Shown piece by piece: positions 30,761-41,738 of a stretch of 64,000 nucleotides of DNA. The translations under genes were made by a program, and so were the position numbers. Position 1 is the stretch's first letter, and each line of letters opens with the position of its first letter. Under the pieces are notes generated by a model that was not told where the DNA came from, made no database searches, and saw nothing but the letters and a program-made list of their open reading frames with translations. This DNA comes from Cyrtodaria siliqua. Taxonomy: Eukaryota > Mollusca > Bivalvia > Adapedonta > Hiatellidae. The stretch spans positions 183,352-247,351 of the forward strand of contig JAWPHD010002647.1 in assembly GCA_037043455.1 (NCBI GenBank). Reading direction: 5' to 3'.

Positions 30761-32823
30761 ATGGTCCACAGCCTGTCCGGTCATCGTACAATTAAAGAGG
30801 AAAGCATAGTGGCGAACTGTAAAAGGGTCCACCACCAAGCATGCAGTACGTTGCAAAATGATAGGGTCATAACCTCTTTTGATAAACTTTTTAACAAGTT
30901 TAACAAAGATAGTATGAAAGTAATCATGACCTAGAATCTTACGAAGTTTATAAATCACATCACCATAGAAGTCAGGTTGTGATAGTCCTTGTCGCAGAAA
31001 AGTACTTAAATTACTTTTATATTTTGAAAGAAGATCAGGGTTACGATAATAAAATTGTGCAAAGGTTTTACGAAGTTTATGGTAACGGTAACCCTGATTG
31101 AGTAACTTTTTAGTTATACAAAGATTACGAATATTAAAGTCCTCAACTCGAGTACAAGCTCTAGAAAAACGAATAAGTTGAGACACATATACCCCATAAG
31201 AAGTTGCTCGGGGAACATCCCCATCCAAGTGGGGATAATTAACAATGTCAAAATTAAAATCATTTTACCATTTTCATTCGAGAGTTCTAAATCAAGAAAA
31301 GAAGCGTTATTATCAGATATATTAGCTTTGTTAAGCTGAAGTTCTTTAGGATAAATATAATTAACCATAGTTGGAAAGAAAGGGTTGTCAATGTTCAAGA
31401 TGTCATCCAGATACCGAGAGATGTCATTAAAGGCTTCAATATCATCTGCCTGGGTATCTGGTGAAAGACTCAACATGAAATCCCTTTCATGGCAAAATAA
31501 GAACAAATCTGCGACAAGTGGTGCACAGTTCGTACCCATAGGGATACCAACAATTTGTCTATAAACGGTGGTTCCATACCTGACGAAAATATTATCTAAT
31601 AGGAAGATGAGTGCTTCACAAACTTCATAGCAAGTCCACATAGTATAATTGTCAAAACTGCCGTTAGTAAAAAACGCTTTTATATTATTACATGCCAAAA
31701 TTGTAGTATTTTCTCTAGCAAATGTTTTTTGAATAAGAGAAATTAGCTTGTCTTTAATAAGGTGATGTGGTAAGGTTGTATATAGTGTAGAGAAGTCATA
31801 AGTGCTTATTGATGAAACTTGACCTTTCTTGAAAAATTTATCAAGAACGTCTCCTGAATTTTTTATTGACCAAAAAAAATTAATCCCAGAGTTTTCATCA
31901 GTTTTATCACAATATAGTTTAACGTGATCTTTAACGGCAGTAAGACAAGAAGTTAAAAGTTTGGAGATGTTTGTTGTGGTGCAGGCACTAGAATTCGAAA
32001 TAAAGCGAGCCTTATTTGGATTTTTATGTAATTTAGGAATCCAGTAAATAGTAGGCAGTTTATGTTGCTTATCTGAAACAATTACACTGGCTTCCAGTTG
32101 AAGCTAGAGTCATGTTCAAAGTCCTAGTTATAGTCTTCCGTGTCATCAATGGTACAGCTCCAGTATATCTGAGGGAAATGTTTGTACCTACTCGAGGACG
32201 GTACAGACTGCGATCACAAAGTGACACTAACTTCAACATCCCTAGGCGGCGAACAAAACTAGCAGACAGATCTCTGGCCGTCGTTGGTCCCAAATGGTGG
32301 AACGATCTACCTAGTTATCTGAAAGCCATTCAGTCTGAAGCCAGCTTTAGATCAAAACTGAAAACACATTTGTATAGTCAGTTTCATGAACAATGACTGT
32401 GCTCTTGTTAAATACAAAATATCTGCAATGATATAAAACAGCATTGATATATATATATATATATAGGTCTAAATCTTAAGTTCTAGAATCCTGTTTATAT
32501 TTTGAATGTATATGTTTTATGTGTGTATATAATTATGTAGTATCATATACATGTACATGTGTAAAATGTTTATTCTTTTTAACTAAATGTGTGTTATGTA
32601 ATTGTGAAGCGCAATAGAATATTTTATAATTTTTGCGCTATATAAATGCCATGTATTTGTATATTTGTATTTGTATTATCGTTTACACCAGCCTTGAAAG
32701 TAGTGCACCGAGTGATATGTGCGGAAACAACATCATCCTCGGTAGAATTAACTGGAGTATACGAATTGGTGCTGCCGAGTTCCAGAGGTAAAATATTGAC
32801 GTAATGTAGTCGTCAAACAATAA
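30743..32823 (-). pseudogene. Naiad reverse transcriptase (N1), interrupted by a LINE
   Basis: After the frameshift the frame contains TGA at 32,815-32,813, at the position of a Cys in the family (NNVxVVC-type block), and continues to the LINE insertion. On the other side, from about 32,050, come SSACTTTNISKLLTSCLTAV, SSISTYDFSTLYTTLPH (motif A), VGIPMGTNCAPLVADLFLFC (motif B) and SRYLDDILNI (motif C). A deletion near 31,262 shifts the frame to the C-terminal piece, 31,228-30,743 (ATSYGVYVSQLIRFSRACTR, ILGHDYFHTIFVKLVKKF). The normal TAA stop at about 30,743 lies inside the SECIS-like hairpin. Confidence 0.8.
32074..32675 (+). mobile_element. CR1/L2-type LINE 3' end inserted in Naiad N1, 5 bp target duplication
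   Basis: It encodes the C-terminal block LHWLPVEARVMFKVLVIVFR...LRSQSDTNFNIPRRRTKLAD...WWNDLPSYLKAI, ending at 32,396, then a 280 bp 3' UTR with a TA run and a tail of tatttgtatttgtatt type. The pentamer ttatc flanks it (32,069-32,073 and 32,676-32,680). The uninterrupted Naiad N3 confirms the empty site. A second copy is at 42,077-42,462. Confidence 0.85.
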
Positions 32824-34540
32824 TTACATTGTTAGCTGCTTATCTGCAGGAACTAAAACAAATTTATTGTGAAATTTTTGAATTCCCGATTTTAAATTAC
32901 GAAAGGAAAACCTATGTCTCAGAGGAAGTAAAGAGGGGTTAGCATTATAAAAGTTAATACGTGTATCTATAATTTTCAGAATTGACTTTTTCCAAGTAGA
33001 AAGTGAGTTTGGGTCCGCATGTTCTCTACGACACCATTTGATACTAAAATCTTCAATGGAGTGGGCGATCTGGGCACGACAGGCATTTAAATTAATAGTT
33101 GAAGGTAATCTATATTTAGGACCTTTCGAAAACAAATGCCGAATACGTTTTTCAATAATATCAAAATTACCAGTGATAACATGACCTGCTGGAGCATAGC
33201 AAAATGTTGATGTGTTGCATTCACATTCCTTAGGAGTATTATGTACTATATCAAGGTCAGAAACTATTTTGTTGTAGTTAACAATAATATTTCTAATAGG
33301 ATTTTTATACTTATAACAAATTACAGGACTTTTAGAATTTTTGAAATATTTTGGGATAGAATCAACTACATGAGTATCTCGAAAAATACTAGGCATGTCA
33401 ATGAAATCAATACCTTTGTTAATATATAGTAGTTTTAGAAAATGCCTGACGTGATCAGACTCCTTGTCAATATGGGGTCGGAGAACATGTTGTGTATAAC
33501 TTTGAACTACGGAAGCATTGTTATACAAGGGATCTGTACGAATGAAAATTGTGTCGGCTTCCTCGTCGATCAACTTTAGTGATGAAATGGACAAAGAGGT
33601 AAACTGCGAAAGCATAGAGTGCTTTCCAGACTGTTTAAAAATGGTATGTAAATCAGCGACAGAAATAATTACACGCAATTTACGTTTGATGTTACCATTA
33701 CGCCTAAGACCATGAGACCTAGCTTTACGTTTTCGGATAGAAAATATAGAAAAAATGTCAATATTAGGATCTTTAGAAATGTTTCCTTCTTGATAAATAT
33801 TGTCATTAAGGCCGAGTGGATAAGGTGTCTGTAAGTTTGTCATCCACTTAAGTTCTGCAATATGTCTAGCTTTTATTTTAAAGCTTTTAGTAGCATCATT
33901 ATCAAAATATATATATTCAACCGGTTGAACAGTTACGTTATTAAAATTATGACCTGACTGATGAAAGTGTTGGTACAAGTAATTTTTTAACTTTTTAGGA
34001 TTACTTGCATTATATTTGTGTTCACGAAATCGAGCTTTTAAGGATCGACCTGTTTGTCCAACATATTGTATACCGCAACTTAATGCATTTCAAGTCAGAA
34101 CATAAATTACGTGAGAAGTACGTCAATCAACATTTGAAGCTAGACATACATTAAACAATCTACCATTAACAGCTGATTTAATGGTGGACTTGCAAGATAA
34201 ATAATTGCAACAACTGCACCTCTTAGTATTGCACTTATTAATAGAGGGAAACACCTTGCGCTTTGAATGAACTAAATGATTTCTGAAAGGAGACTTTATA
34301 TGGTATTTCCTCAAAGCAGGTGATCGTAGAGGAGTTACGGAAACTTTTGAGCCATTATTAAAAATCCTAATAATATTATTAGAAGGAACATGAAACGAGG
34401 TTGCCGAATGAAGATTTAAAGGTGTAAGGCGTACATATGGTTTAATTCTAAGAAATGAAGAGTAATTTTGTGGAATTTGTATTGATGACGCAGAGTGTAA
34501 CCGAAGAGGTGAAAGTTTTATTTTTAAAGTTTTAACTTAT
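32824..34540 (-). pseudogene. Naiad N-terminal GIY-YIG nuclease, CxC linker and start of RT; two in-frame TGA codons
   Basis: One minus-strand frame is open from about 34,540 to 32,824 except for TGA at 34,125-34,123 and 34,092-34,090. Motifs in order are KCNTKRCSCCNYLSCKSTIK, then ...CLASNVD-TGA-RTSHVIYVLT-TGA-NALSCG, then IQYVGQTGRSLKARFREHKY (the GIY-YIG core with its Arg), LYQHFHQSGH (His pair of the CCHH finger), an IFSIRKRKARSHGLRRNG basic region, and the CxC motif CECN (about 33,225). Both TGA codons sit where related nucleases have Cys, and the flanking frame is conserved, so selenocysteine is a better reading than two random stops. A single-base loss near 32,840 (present as g in N3) ends the frame. 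Confidence 0.75.
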
Positions 34541-34934
34541 AGACTCATAATTGTTAATTTGGAGAGTAATACCATTCTGCGAAAAGCGAAATAAGGGCCA
34601 ATTAGTAATTATTGGAGATACGAAGTAGATTCGTATCAAAGATCCATAAGAAATAATATTAGTAAACTAACGGACTGTTAAAAGAGGTCCAAAACTCGAC
34701 ATCAGTGTCTAATACAAGATAATGAGGAAAGTTAAGGAAACCCTAATAAAATGGGCCAAAATGTCGATCAGCACAAAACCTTCAACGCGGTATATGAAAC
34801 ACACGTGTTTAAGGAAAAACTGGATCAAATAATGTCATACAATTCCTGTAGGATGTAAAAATAACAATATTGATTGGATGTACGGGGAGACATTTTACGG
34901 TCGCCACACGGCACAAATAATACTATTGTGCCAT

Positions 34935-35887
34935 GAAAAGAAATTTAAAAAGATCGGACAGGGAAAGTAGCATTCAAAGAGGACAGTAAACAACAAAACA
35001 CAGAAACAAACACGCAAACAGACAAACAAGAAGGCAAAAGCAATAATAAATGCAAACAACATCACATACAGAAAAAGGGTTGACAATAGGGCTACCGCCT
35101 TGGAACGGTCAATGGCAAAGTAGGCCACTGGGGGTTTAAACCGGTTCTAGGGTGCACCAAACCTCACATTTACCCTACTGTCATCCCATTAAAACAGGAC
35201 AGTGTAAATAAAGAAATCCCCACCATGATCTAATCTCTAACCAACAAGGCAGCATCAATAGGAAATATAAGTAAAACACAAATATGCTCGTGTAAATATA
35301 ATAAAAAAAAACAATACCCTAAAAAGCCACAATGAAGGTACTCAATGACTTTGCAGAAGCCAGAGCAGTAAGAGAATAAACCATTAAGGGCACGACAAGA
35401 AAGATCATGGACAAACATCAAACGCCACCGTCCCAATGGGCTTTAGGTAGGCGTCATCATTGGGTCCACAGCCTGTCCGATCATCATACAATTAAAGAGG
35501 AAAGCAGAGTGGCGAACTGTAAAAGGGTCCACCACCAAGCATGCAGTACGTTGCAAAATGATAGGGTCATAACCTCTTTTGATAAACTTTTTAACAAGTT
35601 TAACAAAGATAGCATGAAAGTGATCATGACCTAGAATCTTACGAAGTTTATAAACCACATCACCATAGAAGTCAGGTTGTGATAGTCCTTGTCGCAGAAG
35701 AGTCCTTAAATTACTTTTATATTTGGAAAGAAGATCAGGGTTACGATAATAAAATGTTGCAAAGGTTTTACGAAGTTTATTTTAACGGTAACCCTAATTG
35801 AGTAACTTTTTAGTTATACAAAGATTACGAATATTAAAGTCCTCAACTCGAGTACAAGCTCTGGAAAAACGAATAGGTTGAGTCACA
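34935..35887 (-). mobile_element. Naiad copy N2, 5'-truncated, in tandem with N1
   Basis: This contains the 3' UTR (from 34,935), the SECIS-like hairpin (35,416-35,460) and the last ~150 codons of the reverse transcriptase, ending abruptly at about 35,887 in the RFSRACTR region, where the 30 bp satellite starts. The coding part is frameshifted near 35,660. Confidence 0.8.
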
Positions 35888-36435
35888 TACACAGCTTCAA
35901 GTCTTACATTATCCTAGCTCGCAGTTCTCATGTCGCACATTAACCTAACTCAGAGTTTTAAGTCATACATTAACCTAGCTCACAGTTTAAAATCACACAT
36001 TAAACTAACGCACAGTTTAAAGTCATACCTTAACCTAATTCAGAGTTTCAAATCACACATCAACCAAACACACAGTTTACAGTCATACATTAACCTAACT
36101 CACAGTTTCAAATCACATATCAACCTAACTCGCAATTTAAAGACATACATTAACCTAACTCACAGTTTCAAAACACACATCAACCTAATTCACAGTTTCA
36201 AGTCAAACATTGACCTAGCTCACAGTTTCAAGTGACACATTAACCTAACTCACAGTTTCAAGTCAAACATTGACTTAGCTCACAATTTAATGTCACACAT
36301 TAAACTAACTCACAGTTTCAAGACATACATTATCCTAGCTCGCAGTTCTCATGTCGCACATTAACCTAACTCAGAGTTTTAAGTCATACATCAACCTAAC
36401 TCACAGTTGCAAGTCATATATTAACCTAACAAGGG
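35888..36435. repeat. 30 bp satellite array (second block)
   Basis: About 18 units of the same satellite as at 28.5 kb, between Naiad N2 and N3. Two near-identical stretches (35,900-35,975 and 36,330-36,405) share tcctagctcgcagttctcat, indicating internal higher-order duplication. Confidence 0.9.
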
Positions 36436-39193
36436 TGAAAATATCGGACAGGGAAAGCAGCATTCAAGGACGACAGTCAACCACAAAACACAAAGACAAA
36501 CACGCAAACAGACAAACGAAAAGGCAAAAGTAATAAAAAATGCAAACGACATCACAAACACAAAAGGGTTGATAATAGGGCTACCGCCTTGGAACGGTCA
36601 GTGGCAAAGTAGGCCACTGGGGGTTTAAACCGGTTCTAGGGTGCACCAAACCTCACACTTTCCCTACTGTCATCCCATAAAAACAGGACAGTGTAAATAA
36701 AGAAATCCCCGCTATGATCTAAACTCTAACCAACAAGGCAGCATCAATAGGCAATATAAGTAAAACACAAATATGCTCGTGTAAATATAATACAAAAAAA
36801 CAATAGCCTAGAAAGCCACAATGAAGGTACTCAATGACTTGGCAGAAGCCAGAGCAGTAAGAGAACACACCATTAAGGGCACGACAAGAAAGATCATGGA
36901 CAAACATCAAACGCCACCGTCCCAATGGGCTTTAGGTAGGCGTCATCATAGGGTCCACAGCCTGTCCGGTCATCGTACAATTAAAGAGGAAAGCATAGTG
37001 GCGAACTGTAAAAGGGTCCACCACCAAGCATGCAGTACGTTGCAAAATGATAGGGTCATAACCTCTTTTGATAAACTTTTTAACAAGTTTAACAAAGATA
37101 GTATGAAAGTGATCATGACCAAGAATCTTACGAAGTTTATAAATCACATCACCAGAAAAGTCAGGTTGTGATAGTCCTTGTCGCAGAAGAGTCCTTAAAT
37201 TACATTTATATTTGGAAAGAAGATCAAGGTTACGATAGTAAAATTTTGCAAAGGTTTTACGAAGTTTATGGTAACGGTAACCCTGATTGAGTAACTTTTT
37301 AGTTATACAAAGATTACGAATATTAAAGTCTTCAACTCGAGTACAAGCTCTAGAAAAACGAATAAGTTGAGACAGATACACTCCATAAGAAGTTGCTCGG
37401 AGAACATCCCCATCCAAGTGGGGATAATTAACAATGTCAAAATTAAAATTTCACCATTTTCAATCGAGAGATCTGAATCAAGAAAAGAAGCGTTATTATC
37501 AGATATATTTTCTTTATTAAGCCGAAGTTCTTTAGGATAAATATTATGAACCATAGTTGGAAAGAAAGGGTTGTCAATGTTCAGTATGTCATCCAGATAC
37601 CGAGAGGTGTCATTAAAAGCTTCAATAACATCTGCCTGGATATCTCGTGAAAGACTCAACATGAAATCCCTTTCATAGCAAAATAAAAACAAATCTGCGA
37701 CAAGTGGTGCACAGTTCGTACCCATAGGGATACCAACAATTTGTCTATAAACGGTGGTACCATACCTGACGGAAATATTATCTAATAGGAAGATGAGTGC
37801 TTCACAAACTTCATAGCAAGTCCACATAGTATAATTGTCTAAACTGCCGTTAGTGAAAAACGCTTTAATATTATTACATGCCAAAAATGTAGTATTTTCT
37901 CTAGCGAATGTTTTTTGAATAAGAGAAATTAGCTTGTCTATAATAAGATTATGTGGTAAGGTTGTATATAGTGTAGAGAAGTCATAAGTACTTATTGATG
38001 AAACTTGACCTTTATTGAAAATTTTATCAAGAACGTCTCCTGAATTTTTTATAGACCAAAAAAAATTAATCCCAGAGTTTTCATAAGTTTTATCACAATA
38101 TAGTTTAACGTGATCTTTAACTGCAGTAAGACAAAAAGTTAAAAGTTTGGAGATGTTTGTTGTCGTGCAGGCACTAGAATTAGAAATAAAGCGAGCCTTA
38201 TACGGATTTTTATGTAATTTAGGAATCCAGTACATGGTAGGCAGTTTATTTTGCTTATCGCTTACACCAGCCTTGAAAGAAGTGCACCGAGTGATATGTG
38301 CGGAAACAACATCATCCTCAGTAGAATTAACTGGAGTATACGAATTGGTGCTGCCGAGTTCCAGAGATAAAACATTGACGTAATGTAGGCGTCAAACAAT
38401 AATTACATTATTAGCTGCGTTATCTGCAGGAACTAAAATAAATTTATTATGAAATTCCTGAATTCCCGATTTTAGATTACGAAAGGAAAACCTAGGTCCC
38501 GGAGGTAGTAAAGAGGGGTTAGCATTATAAAAGTTAATACGTGTATCTATAATTTTAAGAATAGACTTTTTCCAAGTAGAAAGCGAGTTTGGGTGCGCAT
38601 GTTCTCTACGACACCATTTTATACTAAAATCTTCAATGGAGTGGGCGATTTGGGCACGACAGGCATTAACATCAATAGTTGAAGGTAATCTATATTTAGG
38701 ACCTTTCGAAAACAAATGCCGAATACATTTATCAACAATATCTAAATTACCAGTGATGACATGACCTGCTGGAGCATAGCAAAATTTTGATGTGTTGCAT
38801 TCACATTCCTTAGGAGTATTAAGTACTATATCAAGGTCAGAAACTATTTTATTGTAGTTGAAAATAATATTTCTAATAGGCTTTTTATACTTATAACAAA
38901 TTACAGGACTTTCGGAATTTTTGAAATATTTTGGGATAGAATCAACTACATGAGTATCCCGAAAAATACTAGGCATGTCAATGAAATCAATTACTTTATT
39001 AATATATAGTAGTTTTAGAAAATGCCTGACGTGATCAGACTCCTTGTCAATATGGGGTCGGAGAACATGTTGTGTGTAGCTTTGAACTATGGAAGCAGTG
39101 TTATACAAGGGATCTGTACGAATGAAAATTGTGTCGGCTTCCTCGTCGATCAACTTTAGTGAAGAAATAGACAAAGAGGTAAGCCGTAAAAGC
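36436..39193 (-). mobile_element. Naiad copy N3, 5'-truncated within the coding region
   Basis: It runs from the 3' end (36,436; a variant terminus, gggtgaaaatatcggacagg) through the 3' UTR, SECIS-like hairpin and reverse transcriptase to the CxC region, and stops at 39,193 inside the satellite. The GIY-YIG domain is absent through truncation. It is the best preserved reverse transcriptase copy in the window and shows the empty site for the LINE in N1. Confidence 0.85.
37440..39193 (-). pseudogene. Naiad reverse transcriptase (N3) with one in-frame TGA in an otherwise open frame
   Basis: The frame is open from 39,193 to about 37,440 apart from TGA at 38,394-38,392. It contains the CxC motif CECN (about 38,804), IRHLFSKGPKYRLPSTIDVN, FHNKFILVPADNAANNVIIV followed by TGA and RLHYVNVLSLELG, YWIPKLHKNPYKARFISNSS, TYDFSTLYTTLPHNL, VGIPMGTNCAPLVADLFLFC and RYLDDILNI. 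The TGA is shared with N1 (32,815-32,813) and matches a Cys position of the family, which supports recoding to selenocysteine. A ~32 bp deletion near 37,448 shifts the frame to the C-terminal piece at 37,417-36,932. Confidence 0.78.
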
Positions 39194-39568
39194 ATACATT
39201 AACCTAACTCGTGGTTTCAAGCCATACATCAATATAACTCATGGTTTTAAGTCATACATTAACGGAACTCACATTTTCATGTCACACATTAACCTCACTC
39301 ACTGTTTCAAGCCATAGATCAACCGGACTCACCGTTTCAAATCATACATTAACCTTTCACTCACAATTTTAAGTCTTACATTAACCTAACTCTCAGTGTC
39401 AAGTTATACATTAACCTAACGCACATGTTCAGGGCATACATTAATCTAACTCACAGTTCCAAGTTATACATTAACCTAACTCACAGTTCCAAGTCATACA
39501 TTAATCTAACTCACTGTTTCAAGCCATACATTATCCAAAATCACAGTTTCAAGTCACACATTAACCTT

Positions 39569-39787
39569 TATATACCAGTTGACTGGCATTTGTTGATTTA
39601 AATATATAGTTTATATTACTATCATATCATCCCTTATTTTCAATAGTTTTATCTTTATACATGTATATTTACAATAATTTGTAATTACTACATAATTGAG
39701 TCATCTTTGGTCTGGTTTTGCGCTTAATATGATCTATTTATATCTCGACGTGCCGTAAAACACCATTCATTCATTCATTCATTCAAC
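39569..39787 (+). mobile_element. 3' UTR of the I-group LINE, with (CATT)n tail
   Basis: Closely similar to 16,545-16,745 (gttgactggcatttgttgat, cgacgtgccgtaaaacacca) and ending in cattcattcattcattca. Only about 220 bp is present, severely 5'-truncated. Confidence 0.8.
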
Positions 39788-40228
39788 CTACATCACATCA
39801 ACTCACAGTTTCAAGTCACACGTTACCCTAACTGACGGTTAAAGCTATACATCAACCTAACACATAGTTTTAAGTCATACATTAACAATAGACTCGGAAT
39901 TTCAAGCCATACATTAACCTTACTCGTAGTTTTAAGTCATACATTAACCATAGACTCGGAATTTTAAGTCATACATTAACTTATCTTACAGTTTCATGTC
40001 ATACATGAACCTTACTCAAAGTTTAAAGTCACACATCAATCTAACTCACAGTTTTAAGTCACAAATCAACCTAACTCGTCACAAATCAACCTAACTCACA
40101 GTTTCAAGTCATACATTGACCTAACTCACAGTTTCAAGTCAAACATCAACCTAACTCACAGTTTAAAGTCATACAGTGACCTAGCTCACAGTTTCAAGTC
40201 ACAGATTATCCTAACCCACAGTTTCAAG

Positions 40229-40548
40229 AAATATAAAAAGATCGGACAGGGAAAGTAGCATTCAAGGAGGACAGTAAACCACAAAACACAGAAACAAACA
40301 CGCAAACAGACAAACAAGAAGGCAAAAGCAATAATAAGAGCAAACGACATCACAAACACAAAAAGGCCTAGCTCACAGTTTCAAGTCACAGATTATCCTA
40401 ACCCACAGTTTCAAGTAATATAAAAAGATCGGACAGGGAAAGTAGCATTCAAGGAGGACAGTAAACCACAAAACACAGAAACAAACACGCAAACAGACAA
40501 ACAAGAAGGCAAAAGCAATAATAAATGCAAACGACATCACAAACACAC
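40229..40548 (-). mobile_element. Two short Naiad 3' tails in a duplicated 187 bp unit
   Basis: Tails of about 135 bp (40,229-40,366 and 40,416-40,548) each begin tataaaaagatcggacaggg and are each preceded by the same 49 bp of satellite (40,180-40,228 and 40,367-40,415). The repetition of satellite plus tail shows a tandem duplication after one insertion. Confidence 0.8.
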
Positions 40549-40723
40549 ACACATTAACCTAGCTCACAGTTATCAAGTCACACATTAACAAAACTCACAG
40601 TTTTAATTCTTACATTAACCTATCTCACAGTTTGACGTTATACATTAAGTAACTTACGTTTTAAAGTCATTTATCAGCTTAACTGACAGTTTCAAGTCAC
40701 ACATTAACATAACTCACGATTTC

Positions 40724-41042
40724 AAAAAAGAGTATGATAATGGACCTTTGGAAACGGCCGAGCCCGACACATACGAAATATTGCAGTCTCGGTTTGATTG
40801 AAACTGTTCATGAGCGGTAGTGAAATATGCTAGCTACCGCTCACGCCCTCTAGCCCCGGGTTGAGCAGAACTCAATATTCATAAAATCAACAGTACAAAA
40901 TTTTAACCATCCTGAAGATGGCATGCATATGGCGGTGGACATGGAGGATACGTCTTCTCCATATCGTACGGCGTATGGTCCCAGTATCTAATAAAATGAA
41001 ATGCCTCGAAGATCGAAATAAACATAATGGCATTTAGTTGGG
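40724..41042 (-). mobile_element. Short element X, copy 6
   Basis: A 5'-truncated copy whose 3' A-run follows the satellite phrase cacgatttc. It ends at the gcatttagttggga point of the consensus. Confidence 0.75.
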
Positions 41043-41164
41043 AAGCCATACTTTAATCATAGACTCGAAATGTCAAGTCATACATTAAGCTATCTCACAG
41101 TTTCAAGTCATACATGAACCTAACTCACAGTTTTAAACCATACATGAACTTAACTCACAGTTCC

Positions 41165-41738
41165 AAAAAGGAGTATGATAATGGACATTTGGAAACGGCC
41201 GAACACGAAACATACGAAATATTGCAGTCTCGGTTTGATTGAGACTGTTCATGAGCTGTAGTGAAATATGCTAGCTACCGCTCACGCCCTCTAGCCCCGG
41301 GTTGAGCAGAACTCAATATTAATAAAATCAATAGTACAAATTGTTAACCATCCCGAAGATGGCATGCATATGGCGGTGGACATGGAGTATATGTCTTCCC
41401 CATGTCGTACGGCGTATGGTCCCAGTATCTAATAAAATTAAATGCCCCGAAGAGCGAAATAAACATAATGGAATTTAGTTGGGAGCAGCGGTTATGAAGC
41501 CTGCATATCACAAGTAACAAGAATAAATTAAAAAGCAGACAACATATCCTATAATTGGTTAAACAATACCCTAAGCCTTTAATCGGCCGGAGTAGTGGAA
41601 CCACTGAATCGAAAATTAAGTGAGAAAACAAAAAGAAATGGAAAAGTACCACCGATAATTAAATATAAGTATCGGGCTCAGCGATCTCCAAAGATCGAAT
41701 GAATAACAGTACTGATTGCAAGCGCGGGGAGACGTTTT
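41165..41738 (-). mobile_element. Short element X, copy 7 (near full length)
   Basis: It reaches agcgcggggagacgtttt, about 35 bp short of the full 5' end, and carries a 30 bp insertion near 41,512-41,541. The 3' A-run follows cacagttcc of the satellite. Confidence 0.75.

Larger units (their letters stand above)
30236..34934 (-). mobile_element. Near-complete Naiad-type Penelope-like element (N1)
   Basis: Read on the minus strand, this copy has a 5' UTR (34,934 to about 34,545), a GIY-YIG/CxC/reverse transcriptase coding region (about 34,540-30,743) and a 3' UTR ending at 30,236 with the sequence ctttttatattcc in place of ctttttatatttctt. An N-terminal GIY-YIG nuclease with a CxC linker defines the permuted Naiad group, distinct from classic Penelope elements with a C-terminal nuclease. 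A CR1/L2-type LINE (32,074-32,675) interrupts the reverse transcriptase. Its 5' end abuts the 3' end of another copy (N2), a head-to-tail tandem. One frameshift near 32,840 and a ~28 bp deletion near 31,262 inactivate it. Confidence 0.85.

Noticed and set aside
32824..34540. Reading the TGA codons simply as pseudogene stops
   Set aside because: Not chosen as the main view because all three fall on Cys positions and one is shared by two copies. It remains the null hypothesis, since N1 also carries true frameshifts.
28608..36533. Plus-strand ORFs with repeated SHINLTHSFK units
   Set aside because: An open frame of the 30 bp satellite; frames end wherever a unit varies.
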